Positions 53,142 through 62,173 of a stretch of 64,000 bases of DNA are shown here, one piece after another; position 1 is the stretch's first letter, and each line of letters opens with the position of its first letter. Below the pieces are notes generated by a model. The model had not been told where the DNA came from. It saw nothing but the letters and a program-made list of their open reading frames with translations, and made no database searches. Source of the DNA: Methanorbis rubei. Lineage in GTDB: Archaea > Halobacteriota > Methanomicrobia > Methanomicrobiales > Methanocorpusculaceae. The DNA lies in contig NZ_JAWDKB010000004.1 of assembly GCF_032714495.1 (NCBI RefSeq), positions 124,001 through 188,000 of the forward strand. The letters run 5' to 3'. The position numbers were made by a program, and so were the translations under genes.

Positions 53142-53616
53142 CATCCTGCACCTTTGTTGAGAGATATTTAGCGAGCCCGCCGGCAAGAAGAATCTCCTGC
53201 ATGCGCATCGAGAGAGGCGTTGCTTTGCAGGAAATATTTTCTGTTGTAATTTCTGCGGTCTCCGAGTTGTATGTGATCGTCATTCCCTCTTCGCAAAAAA
53301 AATCTGCTTCAATGATGTAGAGTCCGTAGTTGATGCTGTTCCGGAAAAATATTCTCGCAAATGATTGTGCAATGACTGCACGCACACCTGCTTCCTTGAG
53401 AGCCACAACTGCCTGCTCACGTGAAGAGCCGCAGCCGAAATTTTTTCCTGCGACAAGTACTGCGCCGTTCATTTTTTTGGCGAGACAGGGATCATAATCC
53501 TCGAAGACATGATCGACCCAGATCGATTTGTCGATGGTTCGCAGATAGCGTCCGGCAATTATCATATCAGTGTCAACATCTTCACCGATCACTACCGCAT
53601 GGCCTGAGATGATCAT
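53119..53616 (-). CDS. aksE: homoaconitase small subunit
   Basis: 165 residues, swivelling domain of an aconitase-type hydratase. Residues 24-27 are YLRT. In Methanocaldococcus the homoaconitase small subunit has YLRT in this loop and isopropylmalate isomerase has YLVY; Arg26 binds the distal carboxylate. That places this protein in coenzyme B rather than leucine synthesis. GCGSSREQAV is the conserved substrate-phosphate loop. It begins one base after the aksD stop. Confidence 0.87.
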   Translation of the reverse strand: MIISGHAVVIGEDVDTDMIIAGRYLRTIDKSIWVDHVFEDYDPCLAKKMNGAVLVAGKNFGCGSSREQAVVALKEAGVRAVIAQSFARIFFRNSINYGLYIIEADFFCEEGMTITYNSETAEITTENISCKATPLSMRMQEILLAGGLAKYLSTKVQDDDEDCSS

Positions 53617-53617
53617 T

Positions 53618-54859
53618 TCAGTCTCCTCCCAAAAGAGAGTCGGGTGATGTTATCTCTCCGGTCAGGGCGCTTGCCGCAGCAGTTGACGGGGAGCAGAGAT
53701 AGTACTCTGCTCCAACGCCCATACGATTCTTGAAGTTGCGGTTCGCTGTTGAGAGACCAAGCTCCCCTTCTCCAAGAACTCCCATGTGAACTCCAAGGCA
53801 TGGCCCGCATCCCGGAGGACAGATGACGCATCCGGCATCAATCAGATCAGTGATGATGCCTGACGAGGCCGCTTTGCGGTAGACATCCTTTGATGCCGGA
53901 ACGATTAATGTTCTGACCGCAACCTGTTTTCCTCTGACGATGTTTGCAAACCTCTGAAGATCTTCATAGCGTCCGTTCGTACATGTCCCGACAAGAATCT
54001 GATCAACCGGCGTTTCTGCGTATCTGCTTACCGGAACTGCCGTGTCCACTCTGTTATCCACTGCAAGAAGCGGCTCGACTCTCTCAAGATCCAGATAAAT
54101 TTCCTTTTCATAATCACAGTTCTCAGGTTTTTGCAGTGAGATCATTTTTTCCTCGACGCCGTGATTTTGCAAATACTTTTTCGTGGTCTGATCTGCATAA
54201 AAGAGTCCGGTTTTTGCTCCGGTCTCAATAGCCATGTTGCAGAGCGTAAGCCTTCCTTCCATTGGCATTGCCTTTGCTCCTTCACCGATGAACTCCAGAG
54301 CTTTGTAAGTGCCTCCGTCCATTCCAAGATTTTTGACATAAGTCAGTGCGACATCTTTCGCTTCCGCATGACCGCAGAGTTTTCCGTCCAAATGAATGCC
54401 GATGGATTTTGGTACGCGAAACCATGTCTGACCGGTCGCCCAGATTCCTGCCATGTCGGTAGCGCCAACTCCGGTAGCAAATGCCCCGAGAGCTCCAAGA
54501 GTACAGGAGTGAGAGTCTGCCCCGACAACGATTTCATTCGGGAGACAGATGCCCTCACTCATTATCTGGTGACAGATTCCAGAGCCCACATCATAGAATG
54601 AGAGATGTTCTTCTTTGGCGAAACTGCGGAGATGTCTCTGAAGATTTGCGGTCGTTGAGTTGTTTGCTGGAGCGATGTGATCATATATTATGGAGATCTT
54701 TTCCGGATTTTTCACTCCTTCACTTTTCATTCTGAAGTTACGAAAGGCTTCGAGTGCCTGAACTCCTGTTCCGTCATGCGCATACGCCCGGTCGACTTTT
54801 TTATCCACATAGGATCCTTCTTCTCCGCCAAGTATTCTCACCGAAAGCGTTTCCTTCAT
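53618..54859 (-). CDS. aksD: homoaconitase large subunit
   Basis: 413 residues. [4Fe-4S] ligands are Cys293 (GTCTNGR), Cys351 and Cys354 (CPPGCGPCLG). GADSHSCTLGALGAFATGVG is the substrate-binding segment. Catalyses the dehydration-rehydration isomerisation of (homo)n-citrate. Assigned AksD/HacA from the YLRT small subunit and the gene order; LeuC is the alternative. Overlaps aksA by four bases. Confidence 0.85.
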   Translation of the reverse strand: MKETLSVRILGGEEGSYVDKKVDRAYAHDGTGVQALEAFRNFRMKSEGVKNPEKISIIYDHIAPANNSTTANLQRHLRSFAKEEHLSFYDVGSGICHQIMSEGICLPNEIVVGADSHSCTLGALGAFATGVGATDMAGIWATGQTWFRVPKSIGIHLDGKLCGHAEAKDVALTYVKNLGMDGGTYKALEFIGEGAKAMPMEGRLTLCNMAIETGAKTGLFYADQTTKKYLQNHGVEEKMISLQKPENCDYEKEIYLDLERVEPLLAVDNRVDTAVPVSRYAETPVDQILVGTCTNGRYEDLQRFANIVRGKQVAVRTLIVPASKDVYRKAASSGIITDLIDAGCVICPPGCGPCLGVHMGVLGEGELGLSTANRNFKNRMGVGAEYYLCSPSTAAASALTGEITSPDSLLGGD

Positions 54860-55983
54860 GATGCGCTGCTCCTCGTTTCCGCAATAATTTCAGAGAGATA
54901 CTCTGCGGTTATACTCTGTTTTGCCTCTGCGGCCGCTTTGATTTTCTCAAGAATTTCATCAGTCTGTTCGTTTGAACAGGTGTATCCTAATGTTGTGAGG
55001 ATGTGTTCGAGTCCTTTTCGTCCGGTATGTTTTCCGAGCATGAGTTTCTGTTTTGCTCCAACCATCTCGGGCGGGTAGTACTCATAGGTTTGCGGGTCTT
55101 TGATCAAAGCGGCGATGTGAATTCCGCTTTCATGCACGAATGCATGTTCGCCAACCACGGGTTTTGTTTTGGCAACCAAAACTCCTGAGTACTGTTCCAC
55201 AAGTTTTGACAGTTTGGTGAGCTCTGTCAAATCGTATCGGTCTGTTTTGTTATGCATCCGCAATGCTACCAGAACTTCCTCCAGCGAAGCGTTGCCGCAC
55301 CGCTCTCCGATTCCGTTTACGGTTGTGTGAAGCTGAAACGCTCCTGCCTGTGAGGCGGTGAAGGTATTGGCGCTCGCAAACCCGAGATCGTTGTGGCAGT
55401 GAACACACAAAGGATTTTTCAGATCCTTTTTGATTTCTCTGACAACGTCATACATCATTATCGGTGTCATGCATCCGATAGTGTCCGCAAAACTGCTGTA
55501 TGCAGCTCCGCGTTCCGCTCCCTCGCGGTACATCTGTTTCAAAAATCCAATGTCTGTTCTGGATGCATCTTCAGCGGAAAATCTGACGCTCAGACCATGA
55601 TCAACTGCATAGTCCAGCATGGAAAGTGCCGTGTCCAGCATTTGTTCGCGCGTTTTATGATATTTTACTCTGATATGCAGGTCTGATGTTGCAAAAAATA
55701 TGCTTACCAGATCAACTCCGCAGTCGAGTGCCGCATCGATATCTGATTGCACACATCTGGCAAGACAGCATATCCTTGAGGGAAGTTCCATCTCTACAAT
55801 TGCCTTTATGGTCTTTTTTTCTTCGGTCGAAACACTTGGAAATCCTGCTTCGATTATTTCGATTCCGATGTCTGAGAGACTCTGCGCGATATCCTGTTTT
55901 TCTTTGCAGGTGAAGGATACGCCCGGAGTTTGTTCTCCGTCCCGCAGCGTTACGTCACAGATTTCAATAGGGAATGATTTCAT
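54856..55983 (-). CDS. aksA: homocitrate synthase, probable AksA
   Basis: 375 residues. DRE-TIM enzyme: CDVTLRDGEQTPG (Arg14, Asp15) at the start of the barrel, metal-binding His195 and His197 in HCHND, and NGIGERCGNASLEE. Condenses acetyl-CoA with 2-oxoglutarate, -adipate and -pimelate. Short for a LeuA (no C-terminal allosteric domain), which fits AksA. CimA is another short relative, but the cluster supports AksA. Its start overlaps the TPP enzyme gene by 20 bases. Confidence 0.84.
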   Translation of the reverse strand: MKSFPIEICDVTLRDGEQTPGVSFTCKEKQDIAQSLSDIGIEIIEAGFPSVSTEEKKTIKAIVEMELPSRICCLARCVQSDIDAALDCGVDLVSIFFATSDLHIRVKYHKTREQMLDTALSMLDYAVDHGLSVRFSAEDASRTDIGFLKQMYREGAERGAAYSSFADTIGCMTPIMMYDVVREIKKDLKNPLCVHCHNDLGFASANTFTASQAGAFQLHTTVNGIGERCGNASLEEVLVALRMHNKTDRYDLTELTKLSKLVEQYSGVLVAKTKPVVGEHAFVHESGIHIAALIKDPQTYEYYPPEMVGAKQKLMLGKHTGRKGLEHILTTLGYTCSNEQTDEILEKIKAAAEAKQSITAEYLSEIIAETRSSAS

Positions 55984-57076
55984 GATGTTCCTCTTTTGGG
56001 CATGTTCCTGATACGATGAGTATTTTCAGTCCGTTTTGTTCTGATTTCAGTTCTTTTTCAAGTTCTTCGATCTCGTCTGCGGAAATTGTTCTCGGATGAA
56101 AGCAGGAGAGATACCTGGTAATGTCCGGACATTTCTGTCCGCCGGTCATGGCGAGTGTTCTGTTTTGTAAGATAATGCAGAGAAGCGGATGTCCTTTTTC
56201 TGCAATGTCAATGAGAGCGTTGAGTCCTGAGTGCAGTACCGCATAATCTCCACAGAGAGCTACTCCGGTACTTTTTGCGGCTACTGCCGGAGACGAGCCA
56301 AGACCATAGTTTGCAAGAGAAAGTGTATAGGGTGGTTTTCTTGCAAGCAGTGAACATCCGGTATCGACAATTATTTTTTGATTGTTTTCTTTCAGGAGAG
56401 ACAAAAGCGGTTTGTAAGGGCAGTGTCTGCAGAATGTTGTTATGCTCCCCGCATGTTCGTAGCTCTTCGGAATTTTTTGCTGATAATTTTTTTCTCCTCT
56501 CATTTTTGCGGTGACGTTTTCCGCATGTTCGCACATTCCTTTCGTTGTCAGATCTTTCGGAAATTCATTTGCCGGAGATGGTCTGCGTGTCGGCAATGTT
56601 TGCCACTCGGTTTCTCTTTGAAGAATCGGCGATGCGATTCGTATTACCGCAACACGGGAGTAGGTCTCTGACTTCTCCATGGCAGACTCAACGATGCTGT
56701 GAAGTTCATCAGCATTCGGTTCAAAGATCGGCACGTCTGCGAGGTCTCCAAAGATGCAGGAGTTTTGTCTGGTCTGTGAGGCGGAGAGTTCAATGTCATC
56801 TCCCGCAACGATTACCACTCCTGCGCGTACTCCCTGCACGGTCGCGGTTACTAATGGATCCGAGAGTGTGTTCATGCCAGCATTTTTCACAATCACTACA
56901 CTTCGCCTCCCGGAAAGCGAGTCACCGAGGGCATACTCAAGTGCGACTTTTTCATTGATCGTGTACTCTGCGCCACACAGCTCGGCAAGTTCTGTTACCG
57001 GATAACCTGGGACTGCGTATCTGGTGTCTGATGCCTGATGGATCGCTGCTGACAGTATGTCTAAACTTCTGGCCAT
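55964..57076 (-). CDS. IorA-like thiamine-diphosphate enzyme without ferredoxin domain; candidate 2-oxosuberate decarboxylase
   Basis: 370 residues. Pyrimidine-binding half 1-150: the cofactor-activating Glu42 in TINEKVALEYALGD and AGDDIELSASQTRQNS as in IorA. Diphosphate-binding half 230-370: GDYAVLHSGLNAL (276-288) and NRTLAMTGGQ, the metal/TPP motif. A linker FCRHCP (215-220) echoes IorA CPGCPHR. The C-terminal 2[4Fe-4S] ferredoxin domain of IorA is missing and no iorB is near, so a non-oxidative decarboxylase is plausible, as in sulfopyruvate decarboxylase ComDE. It heads the aks operon, which supports the step 2-oxosuberate to 7-oxoheptanoate. The function is inference; the family assignment is firm. 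Confidence 0.72.
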   Translation of the reverse strand: MARSLDILSAAIHQASDTRYAVPGYPVTELAELCGAEYTINEKVALEYALGDSLSGRRSVVIVKNAGMNTLSDPLVTATVQGVRAGVVIVAGDDIELSASQTRQNSCIFGDLADVPIFEPNADELHSIVESAMEKSETYSRVAVIRIASPILQRETEWQTLPTRRPSPANEFPKDLTTKGMCEHAENVTAKMRGEKNYQQKIPKSYEHAGSITTFCRHCPYKPLLSLLKENNQKIIVDTGCSLLARKPPYTLSLANYGLGSSPAVAAKSTGVALCGDYAVLHSGLNALIDIAEKGHPLLCIILQNRTLAMTGGQKCPDITRYLSCFHPRTISADEIEELEKELKSEQNGLKILIVSGTCPKEEHHEIIPY

Positions 57077-57289
57077 GTTCTCCTCGTACTTTTCTCAGGT
57101 CTGGTAGTGCTATTCACGTTAACGGATTTTTCGTTAACGAATTTTCCGTGATCGTACTATGAACGTAACCATATATCTTTTTTTTGTCAGCTCGCTCTGA
57201 CCCACATTACAAAAAAATCTGATTTTTCTTTCCATTCAGGACCCATCGGGAAATTATTATAATCGTTCCAGACTCCAAGAATAATAGAT
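57077..57289. promoter_or_regulatory. divergent promoter region of the aks operon and cobS
   Basis: Minus-strand TATA AAGATATATGG at 57169-57178 puts the aks start near 57145. Downstream of it, two palindromes CGTTAACG at 57117-57124 and 57132-57139 (15 bases apart) lie where a repressor would block transcription. On the plus strand ATTATTATAATCG (57251-57263) precedes the cobS ATG by about 30 bases. Confidence 0.5.
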
Positions 57290-58021
57290 ATGAAGTCAGT
57301 TCGTGCCCTGCTGCAGTTTACCACGATCCTTCCTCTGGGAACTCCCTCAGACTTTGATCAGTTTGCGCGCCGGAGCTGGCTCTACCCGGTTGCAGGCTAC
57401 GTGACCGGAGCGGTCGCAGCCCTTCCCGGTATTCTTGCCTGGTACTTCGGGTACTCAAACTCTCTTGTGATTGCCGCACTCACGCTCGCACTGGCAATTT
57501 TCATTACCGGTGCGAATCATCTTGACGGACTGCTCGATCTCGGTGATGGACTCATGGCGCATGGAAGCCGCGAGAAACGAATCACCGCGATGACTGATCG
57601 CAATATCGGTGCCGGCGCGCTCTCGCTTGGGATGATCATCCTCTTGATCACCTTCACGGGGCTTGCTTCCCTTTCCCCTCTCGTAATTGCGATGGCAGTT
57701 TTTTGTGGGGAAGTGTTTGGCAAAATGGTGATGGGTCTCTTCTCCGCACTTGGCAAACCATTCCATGAAGGAATCCAGAGTTACATTTACGGACTTTCCA
57801 AACGAAGGTTTGCCGTCTATACCTGCATTCTTGCGCTTCCGCTTTTTTTACTGCCGGAAAAAATAGTTGTTGCCGCAGGGTTTGCCGCGGCTTTGTTCGT
57901 ATTTTTCGTTCTCTGGTATGTTGCACGCAGATGTTTTGGCGGCGTGAACGGGGATGTCACGGGTGCAGGCAATGAGATTGCCCGTGCCGCAGTAATCCTC
58001 ATGTTTGCTTTTTGTATCTGA
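57290..58021 (+). CDS. cobS: adenosylcobinamide-GDP ribazoletransferase (cobalamin synthase)
   Basis: 243 residues, polytopic membrane enzyme joining the activated base to adenosylcobinamide-GDP. The catalytic metal segment NHLDGLLDLGDGLMAHGSREKRITAMTD is conserved (Asp residues of DGLLDLGDG), followed by NIGAGAL. Its partner cobT is 5 kb away across the aks operon. Convergent with the CxxC protein, whose stop is two bases away. Confidence 0.92.
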   Translation: MKSVRALLQFTTILPLGTPSDFDQFARRSWLYPVAGYVTGAVAALPGILAWYFGYSNSLVIAALTLALAIFITGANHLDGLLDLGDGLMAHGSREKRITAMTDRNIGAGALSLGMIILLITFTGLASLSPLVIAMAVFCGEVFGKMVMGLFSALGKPFHEGIQSYIYGLSKRRFAVYTCILALPLFLLPEKIVVAAGFAAALFVFFVLWYVARRCFGGVNGDVTGAGNEIARAAVILMFAFCI

Positions 58022-58022
58022 A

Positions 58023-58331
58023 TCAGCGTCTGCGCGAGAGCGTGGCAAAGCCGGTTCCGGCATCGTCCGCGCACTCGATATCAGTTGAGTTCTTGTCTTC
58101 GATAACCGTATTGAACATCATCATCCCTTCCATCAGATGCTGATCCATGGGGAGCCCGCCTTTTGATCCGCGAAGAGACTGCGCGTACGGGTTTGGCGTC
58201 ACGCGTCTGTTTACTCTGATGCCCGCACAGTGCGCGCAGAATACGCAGGTGCTGTGGACAGATACTTCCTTTCCCTGGCACATAACGGTCGCTCTTCCGT
58301 TTTCTTTTTTATTCAGGGGTAATGTCTTCAT
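58023..58331 (-). CDS. 102-residue CxxC protein, unknown function
   Basis: Reads MKTLPLNKKENGRATVMCQG, with Cys18 and a likely zinc or Fe-S pair CVFCAHCAG (Cys29, Cys32, Cys35), then RVNRRVTPNPYAQSLRGSKG and a Met-rich segment LMEGMMMFNTVIED. No membrane helix. I do not recognise a family. Reading frame and composition look coding, and it has its own upstream region facing the EF-1 alpha promoter. Monocistronic. Confidence 0.6.
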   Translation of the reverse strand: MKTLPLNKKENGRATVMCQGKEVSVHSTCVFCAHCAGIRVNRRVTPNPYAQSLRGSKGGLPMDQHLMEGMMMFNTVIEDKNSTDIECADDAGTGFATLSRRR

Positions 58332-58417
58332 AACTCAAAATACTGCCTCAAATCCCTATTAGTCTATCGATTTCATTATTTTTCGACACACGACGAAAAA
58401 TCCTATTTCATAGATTA

Positions 58418-58426
58418 TTTTATATG
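58418..58426 (+). promoter_or_regulatory. TATA box of EF-1 alpha
   Basis: TTTATATGG, about 90-98 bases before the EF-1 alpha ATG; a second weaker GGTATATG lies at 58463-58470. Confidence 0.45.
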
Positions 58427-58515
58427 GTTCCACATCGAATCTGTTATACTCGTATTGAGACAGGTATATGCGCTCTGCATTATCTATCAATGAGTCAAAG
58501 TGGAGATAAATTACT

Positions 58516-59793
58516 ATGGCAGCAGAAAAGCCCCACATGAACCTTGCCGTTATCGGTCACATTGACCACGGTAAGTCCACCACTGTCGGTCGCATTCTCT
58601 TCGAGAGCGGCGTCGTACAGCAGCACGTCCTTGATGGATACAAGAAGGAAGCAGAAACCAAAGGTAAGGGAACTTTCGAGTTCGCCTGGGTAATGGACTC
58701 CCTCAAAGAAGAGCGTGAGAGAGGTATCACCATTGATATCGCCCACAAGAAATTCGAGACTCCGAAGTACTCTTTTACCGTTGTAGACTGTCCAGGTCAC
58801 CGTGACTTCGTCAAGAACATGATCACCGGTGCATCCCAGGCTGACGCAGCAATCATCGTTGTGTCCGGAACTGAAGGCCCGATGGACCAGACGAAGGAAC
58901 ACGTTTTCCTGTCCAAGACCCTTGGTATCAACCAGATCATCGTTGCAATCAACAAGATGGACGCTGTCAACTACTCTGAAGAGAAGTACAACGATGCAAA
59001 GGACAAGATGTCCAAGCTCATCGCCTCTGTTGGTTTCAAGCCGGCCGAGACTCCGTTCATCCCAATCAGCGCATTCGTTGGTGACAACATCAAGACCGCC
59101 TCTGCAAACACCCCGTGGTACAAGGGTAAGACCCTTCTTGCAGCACTTGATGACTTCAAGCAGCCTGACATGCCAACCGACAAGCCGCTCAGACTTCCGA
59201 TTCAGGATGTGTACACCATCTCCGGTATCGGAACTGTTCCAGTCGGCCGTATCGAGACCGGTGTCTTAAAGAAAGGAATGAAAGTTTCCTTCATGCCGGC
59301 CAACGTCGAGGGAGAAGTTAAGTCCATCGAGATGCACCACGAAGAAATCCCGCAGGCAATGCCCGGAGACAACGTTGGTTTCAACGTCCGCGGTATCGCA
59401 AAGAACGATGTCCGCCGCGGTGACGTCTGTGGTCCGACCGAGAACCCGCCGACTGTTGCAGAAGAATTCCAGGCACAGGTCGTCGTGCTCCAGCACCCGT
59501 CCGTCCTGTCTGTCGGATACACTCCGGTCTTCCACTGCCACACCTCCCAGACTGCATGTATGTTCATCTCCCTTGACAAGAAACTCGACCCACGCACTGG
59601 TCAGGTCAAAGAAGAGAACCCGGCATTCCTGAAGGCTGGCGACGCAGCAATCTGTACCATCCAGCCGACCCGCCCGCTCGTTATCGAGAAAGCAAAGGAA
59701 CTCCCGCAGCTCGGACGCTTTGCAGTCCGTGATATGGGTATGACCGTTGCTGCAGGTCTCGTTCTGAACGTTAAGCCGAAGCAGATGAGATAA
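58516..59793 (+). CDS. tuf: translation elongation factor EF-1 alpha
   Basis: 425 residues. Delivers aminoacyl-tRNA to the ribosome. GTPase loop GHIDHGKST at 14-22 (most archaea have GHVDHGKST), [18 protein letters not shown]; two beta-barrel domains follow. GGAG lies 12 bases before the ATG. Followed by S10 after 36 bases, an order common in archaea, although EF-2, S7 and S12 are not in the window. Confidence 0.97.
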   Translation: MAAEKPHMNLAVIGHIDHGKSTTVGRILFESGVVQQHVLDGYKKEAETKGKGTFEFAWVMDSLKEERERGITIDIAHKKFETPKYSFTVVDCPGHRDFVKNMITGASQADAAIIVVSGTEGPMDQTKEHVFLSKTLGINQIIVAINKMDAVNYSEEKYNDAKDKMSKLIASVGFKPAETPFIPISAFVGDNIKTASANTPWYKGKTLLAALDDFKQPDMPTDKPLRLPIQDVYTISGIGTVPVGRIETGVLKKGMKVSFMPANVEGEVKSIEMHHEEIPQAMPGDNVGFNVRGIAKNDVRRGDVCGPTENPPTVAEEFQAQVVVLQHPSVLSVGYTPVFHCHTSQTACMFISLDKKLDPRTGQVKEENPAFLKAGDAAICTIQPTRPLVIEKAKELPQLGRFAVRDMGMTVAAGLVLNVKPKQMR

Positions 59794-59829
59794 TTTCATC
59801 TATCACGATATTTTTTGTGGTGATTGATT

Positions 59830-60138
59830 ATGCAGAAAGCCAGAATACGCCTTACTGGAACGGATTATGAAAAAGTGGAAACGGTTTGTACCCGTATCCG
59901 AGAGATTGCAGAACGTACCGGTGTAAATCTGGCAGGACCCATTCCGTTACCAACCAAGCGGCTTATCGTGCCGATCCGGAAGAGTCCGGATGGAGAAGGT
60001 ACCGCAACATGGGATCGCTGGCAGATGCGCGTTCACAAACGCCTCATCGACCTTGACGCTGATGAGCGTGCGCTCAGACAGCTGATGCGTATCCAGGTTC
60101 CAAAGGATATCAGCATCGAGATTGTTCTGGAGAACTAA
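59830..60138 (+). CDS. rps10: ribosomal protein S10
   Basis: 102 residues: [53 protein letters not shown] and the C-terminal [13 protein letters not shown]. Full archaeal length. The start is the ATG at 59830; a TTG six bases earlier is in frame but has no support. The stop codon directly precedes the membrane enzyme gene. Confidence 0.96.
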   Translation: MQKARIRLTGTDYEKVETVCTRIREIAERTGVNLAGPIPLPTKRLIVPIRKSPDGEGTATWDRWQMRVHKRLIDLDADERALRQLMRIQVPKDISIEIVLEN

Positions 60139-61812
60139 ATGGAGGAAGGGCTTATGCCCGCCCCAACCTTTTTGTCACAAATTCAAAGTCGTGTTCGTAT
60201 TGAGCACGTGTTTTTTGCTATTCTGATTGTTGCTATAATTTTGAGATTTGCGTTTTTGGATCTCAAGCTGTTTCATCATGACGAGGCTATTCATGCATGG
60301 TTTTCGTACAAACTTCTGACCGAAGGAACTTACATTTATGATCCTGTGTATCACGGCCCGTTTCTGTACTATGTGACGGCCGGGATGTTCGCGCTGTTTG
60401 GCGATTCAGATCTGGTTGCAAGAATTCTTCCATGCATCTTCGGGGTTGCACTGATTCCATTAGTGTATTGTCTCTACCGGATGGAGTACCTCTCCGGAAA
60501 AGTGGCCATTATTGCTGCAGCTTTCATGGCGATTGCTCCTGAACTGATCTACTTCTCACGGTTTGTACGAAACGATATCTTCGTGGTGTTCTTTTCACTG
60601 CTGATTGTTGTTGCATTTCTGGCCTGGATTCAGAAAGGAAAGTGGTACTATCTGCTTATCGCAGGAGTCTCCGCAGCTCTTGGAATGTGTTCCAAGGAAA
60701 ATATGCCGCTTGTTCTTGTGACATTCGGACTGTTTTTCCTCTACCTTGTCTGGAGCAGAAAGTTTGTGTTCCCCAAGATGTGGCTTCGCGATATAGTAAT
60801 CGCAGTGATCGCATTTGCCGGAGTCATCTGTCTGTTCTATTCATCGTTCGGCGCACATCCGGAAGTGATTTTTACCGCAGGCCAGTCCGCCATATCACAC
60901 TGGCTGGACATGCATGGTCAGCAGAGAATTGGAGGGCCGCCCTATTACTACATGCTGCTCTTCGTGCTCTACGAACTGCCGATTCTGATTCTCGCAGTTG
61001 TTGGAGTGATTCTTTGCCTGCGTCGTCCGAACGATGCCCAGAAACCAAAAGAAGCTGTTCTTGAAACTGCGGACACCGAACTCTTTGAGAGTTCTGAAGA
61101 AACAGTCTCCGCCGAACCTTTGGCTCCCGCGAAAAAGAAGTTCTCGCTTGTTGATCTTTTCCGTCGTCCGGAACGCCCTGTCTTGATCAACCGTCAGGAA
61201 GAGTTCATCAGATTTGCCATCTACTGGACGATCATCGCCTGCCTCACCTATGCCTACATCGGCGAGAAAGTTCCTTGGCTCTCGCTGCACCAACTGGTCC
61301 CCATGATCTTTGTTGCAGCATATGCGCTTTCGTTTGCCGGAAAGTACACCAAGCCTCTGATGATCATCGCGTGTGCTTTCCTCTTGGTCATGACATTCCA
61401 TGTGGCGTTCACGCCTGCTGACATTGCAGAGCCAATTGTGCAGGTCCAGAACTCCGAAGATCTCGTGGTAATGATGGCAGAAATGGATGCTGCCGACAAA
61501 ATTGCGATAGCATCCGATCAGGCCTGGCCGTACAGCTGGTACTATCGGGGTGATGCCTGGAATAACATCAGCTATTACGGGAAAAAGATCTCTGAAGACA
61601 GTATCCTCTCAGGAAACTTTGACATTGTCATGATGCATGACGGTGACAGTTATGAAAGTCTCCCGGGATACGAAAAGAAAACAATCCGTTTAAGCTACTG
61701 GCTTGACGGTGGTGCTACCGGCACTAATCCCGGATGGTTGACGTACTATCTCACACGTCAGGGAAAGATTGGCAGCATCAACACGGATGTGTTTACGAAG
61801 ATCTCTTCGTAA
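60139..61812 (+). CDS. Agl23-like GT-C membrane enzyme (TIGR03663 family)
   Basis: 557 residues, about ten hydrophobic helices, then a soluble loop (about 300-355, Glu/Ala/Lys-rich) and a C-terminal soluble domain. LKLFHHDEAIHAWFSYKLL with Asp48 and Glu49 is the acidic motif of ArnT/PMT-type glycosyltransferases, and YDPVYHGPFLYYVT follows. Family members are called flippase activity-associated Agl23 in databases and take part in protein glycosylation. It begins directly after S10, with no promoter visible. The first ATG has no upstream ribosome site; translational coupling is likely. Confidence 0.82.
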   Translation: MEEGLMPAPTFLSQIQSRVRIEHVFFAILIVAIILRFAFLDLKLFHHDEAIHAWFSYKLLTEGTYIYDPVYHGPFLYYVTAGMFALFGDSDLVARILPCIFGVALIPLVYCLYRMEYLSGKVAIIAAAFMAIAPELIYFSRFVRNDIFVVFFSLLIVVAFLAWIQKGKWYYLLIAGVSAALGMCSKENMPLVLVTFGLFFLYLVWSRKFVFPKMWLRDIVIAVIAFAGVICLFYSSFGAHPEVIFTAGQSAISHWLDMHGQQRIGGPPYYYMLLFVLYELPILILAVVGVILCLRRPNDAQKPKEAVLETADTELFESSEETVSAEPLAPAKKKFSLVDLFRRPERPVLINRQEEFIRFAIYWTIIACLTYAYIGEKVPWLSLHQLVPMIFVAAYALSFAGKYTKPLMIIACAFLLVMTFHVAFTPADIAEPIVQVQNSEDLVVMMAEMDAADKIAIASDQAWPYSWYYRGDAWNNISYYGKKISEDSILSGNFDIVMMHDGDSYESLPGYEKKTIRLSYWLDGGATGTNPGWLTYYLTRQGKIGSINTDVFTKISS

Positions 61813-61889
61813 CTTTTTTTTTTGAAAATTTCGGCTTTGATCATAGATTCGTTTATTGGCAAACACTATTTGGTATTGTTTGTTGCTTC

Positions 61890-62112
61890 GCCCACGACTC
61901 GCATGCCTTCGACCTGCTCACTGCTTCGCAGGAAAAAAACGGACCACACGGATATTTTGCAGAAAAAAACATCACGGAGCAGACGTGAACATCACGGAAA
62001 TGAATTGTTTTTGGGTTCTGTGTTGTTCACGCCTCTCAGTGATTTTTTAATATCTGTGTCTTCCTGCGAAGCAGTAAGCAGGCTAAAGGCATGCGTTCCG
62101 TTTTTCCGTGGG
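61890..62112. mobile_element. palindromic element B3
   Basis: Left arm: GCCCACGACTCGCATGCC, CTGCTCACTGCTTCGCAGG, ACGGACCACACGGATATT, AACATCACGGAGCAGACGTG, AACATCACGGAA. Right arm: GTTGTTCACGCC, TTCCTGCGAAGCAGTAAGCAGG, AAAGGCATGCG, TTTTTCCGTGGGAGGC. Most of the left arm can pair with the right; it lies 80 bases after the Agl23-like gene. Confidence 0.65.
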
Positions 62113-62173
62113 AGGCGGGAGTTAATGGGCAACGCCGAAAATTTTATGCGAAAATATTTCTGCACACTCACGT

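Noticed and set aside
52161-55983. Leucine biosynthesis operon leuABCD
   Set aside because: The small subunit has YLRT rather than YLVY, the synthase lacks the LeuA allosteric domain, and a TPP enzyme is coupled to it.
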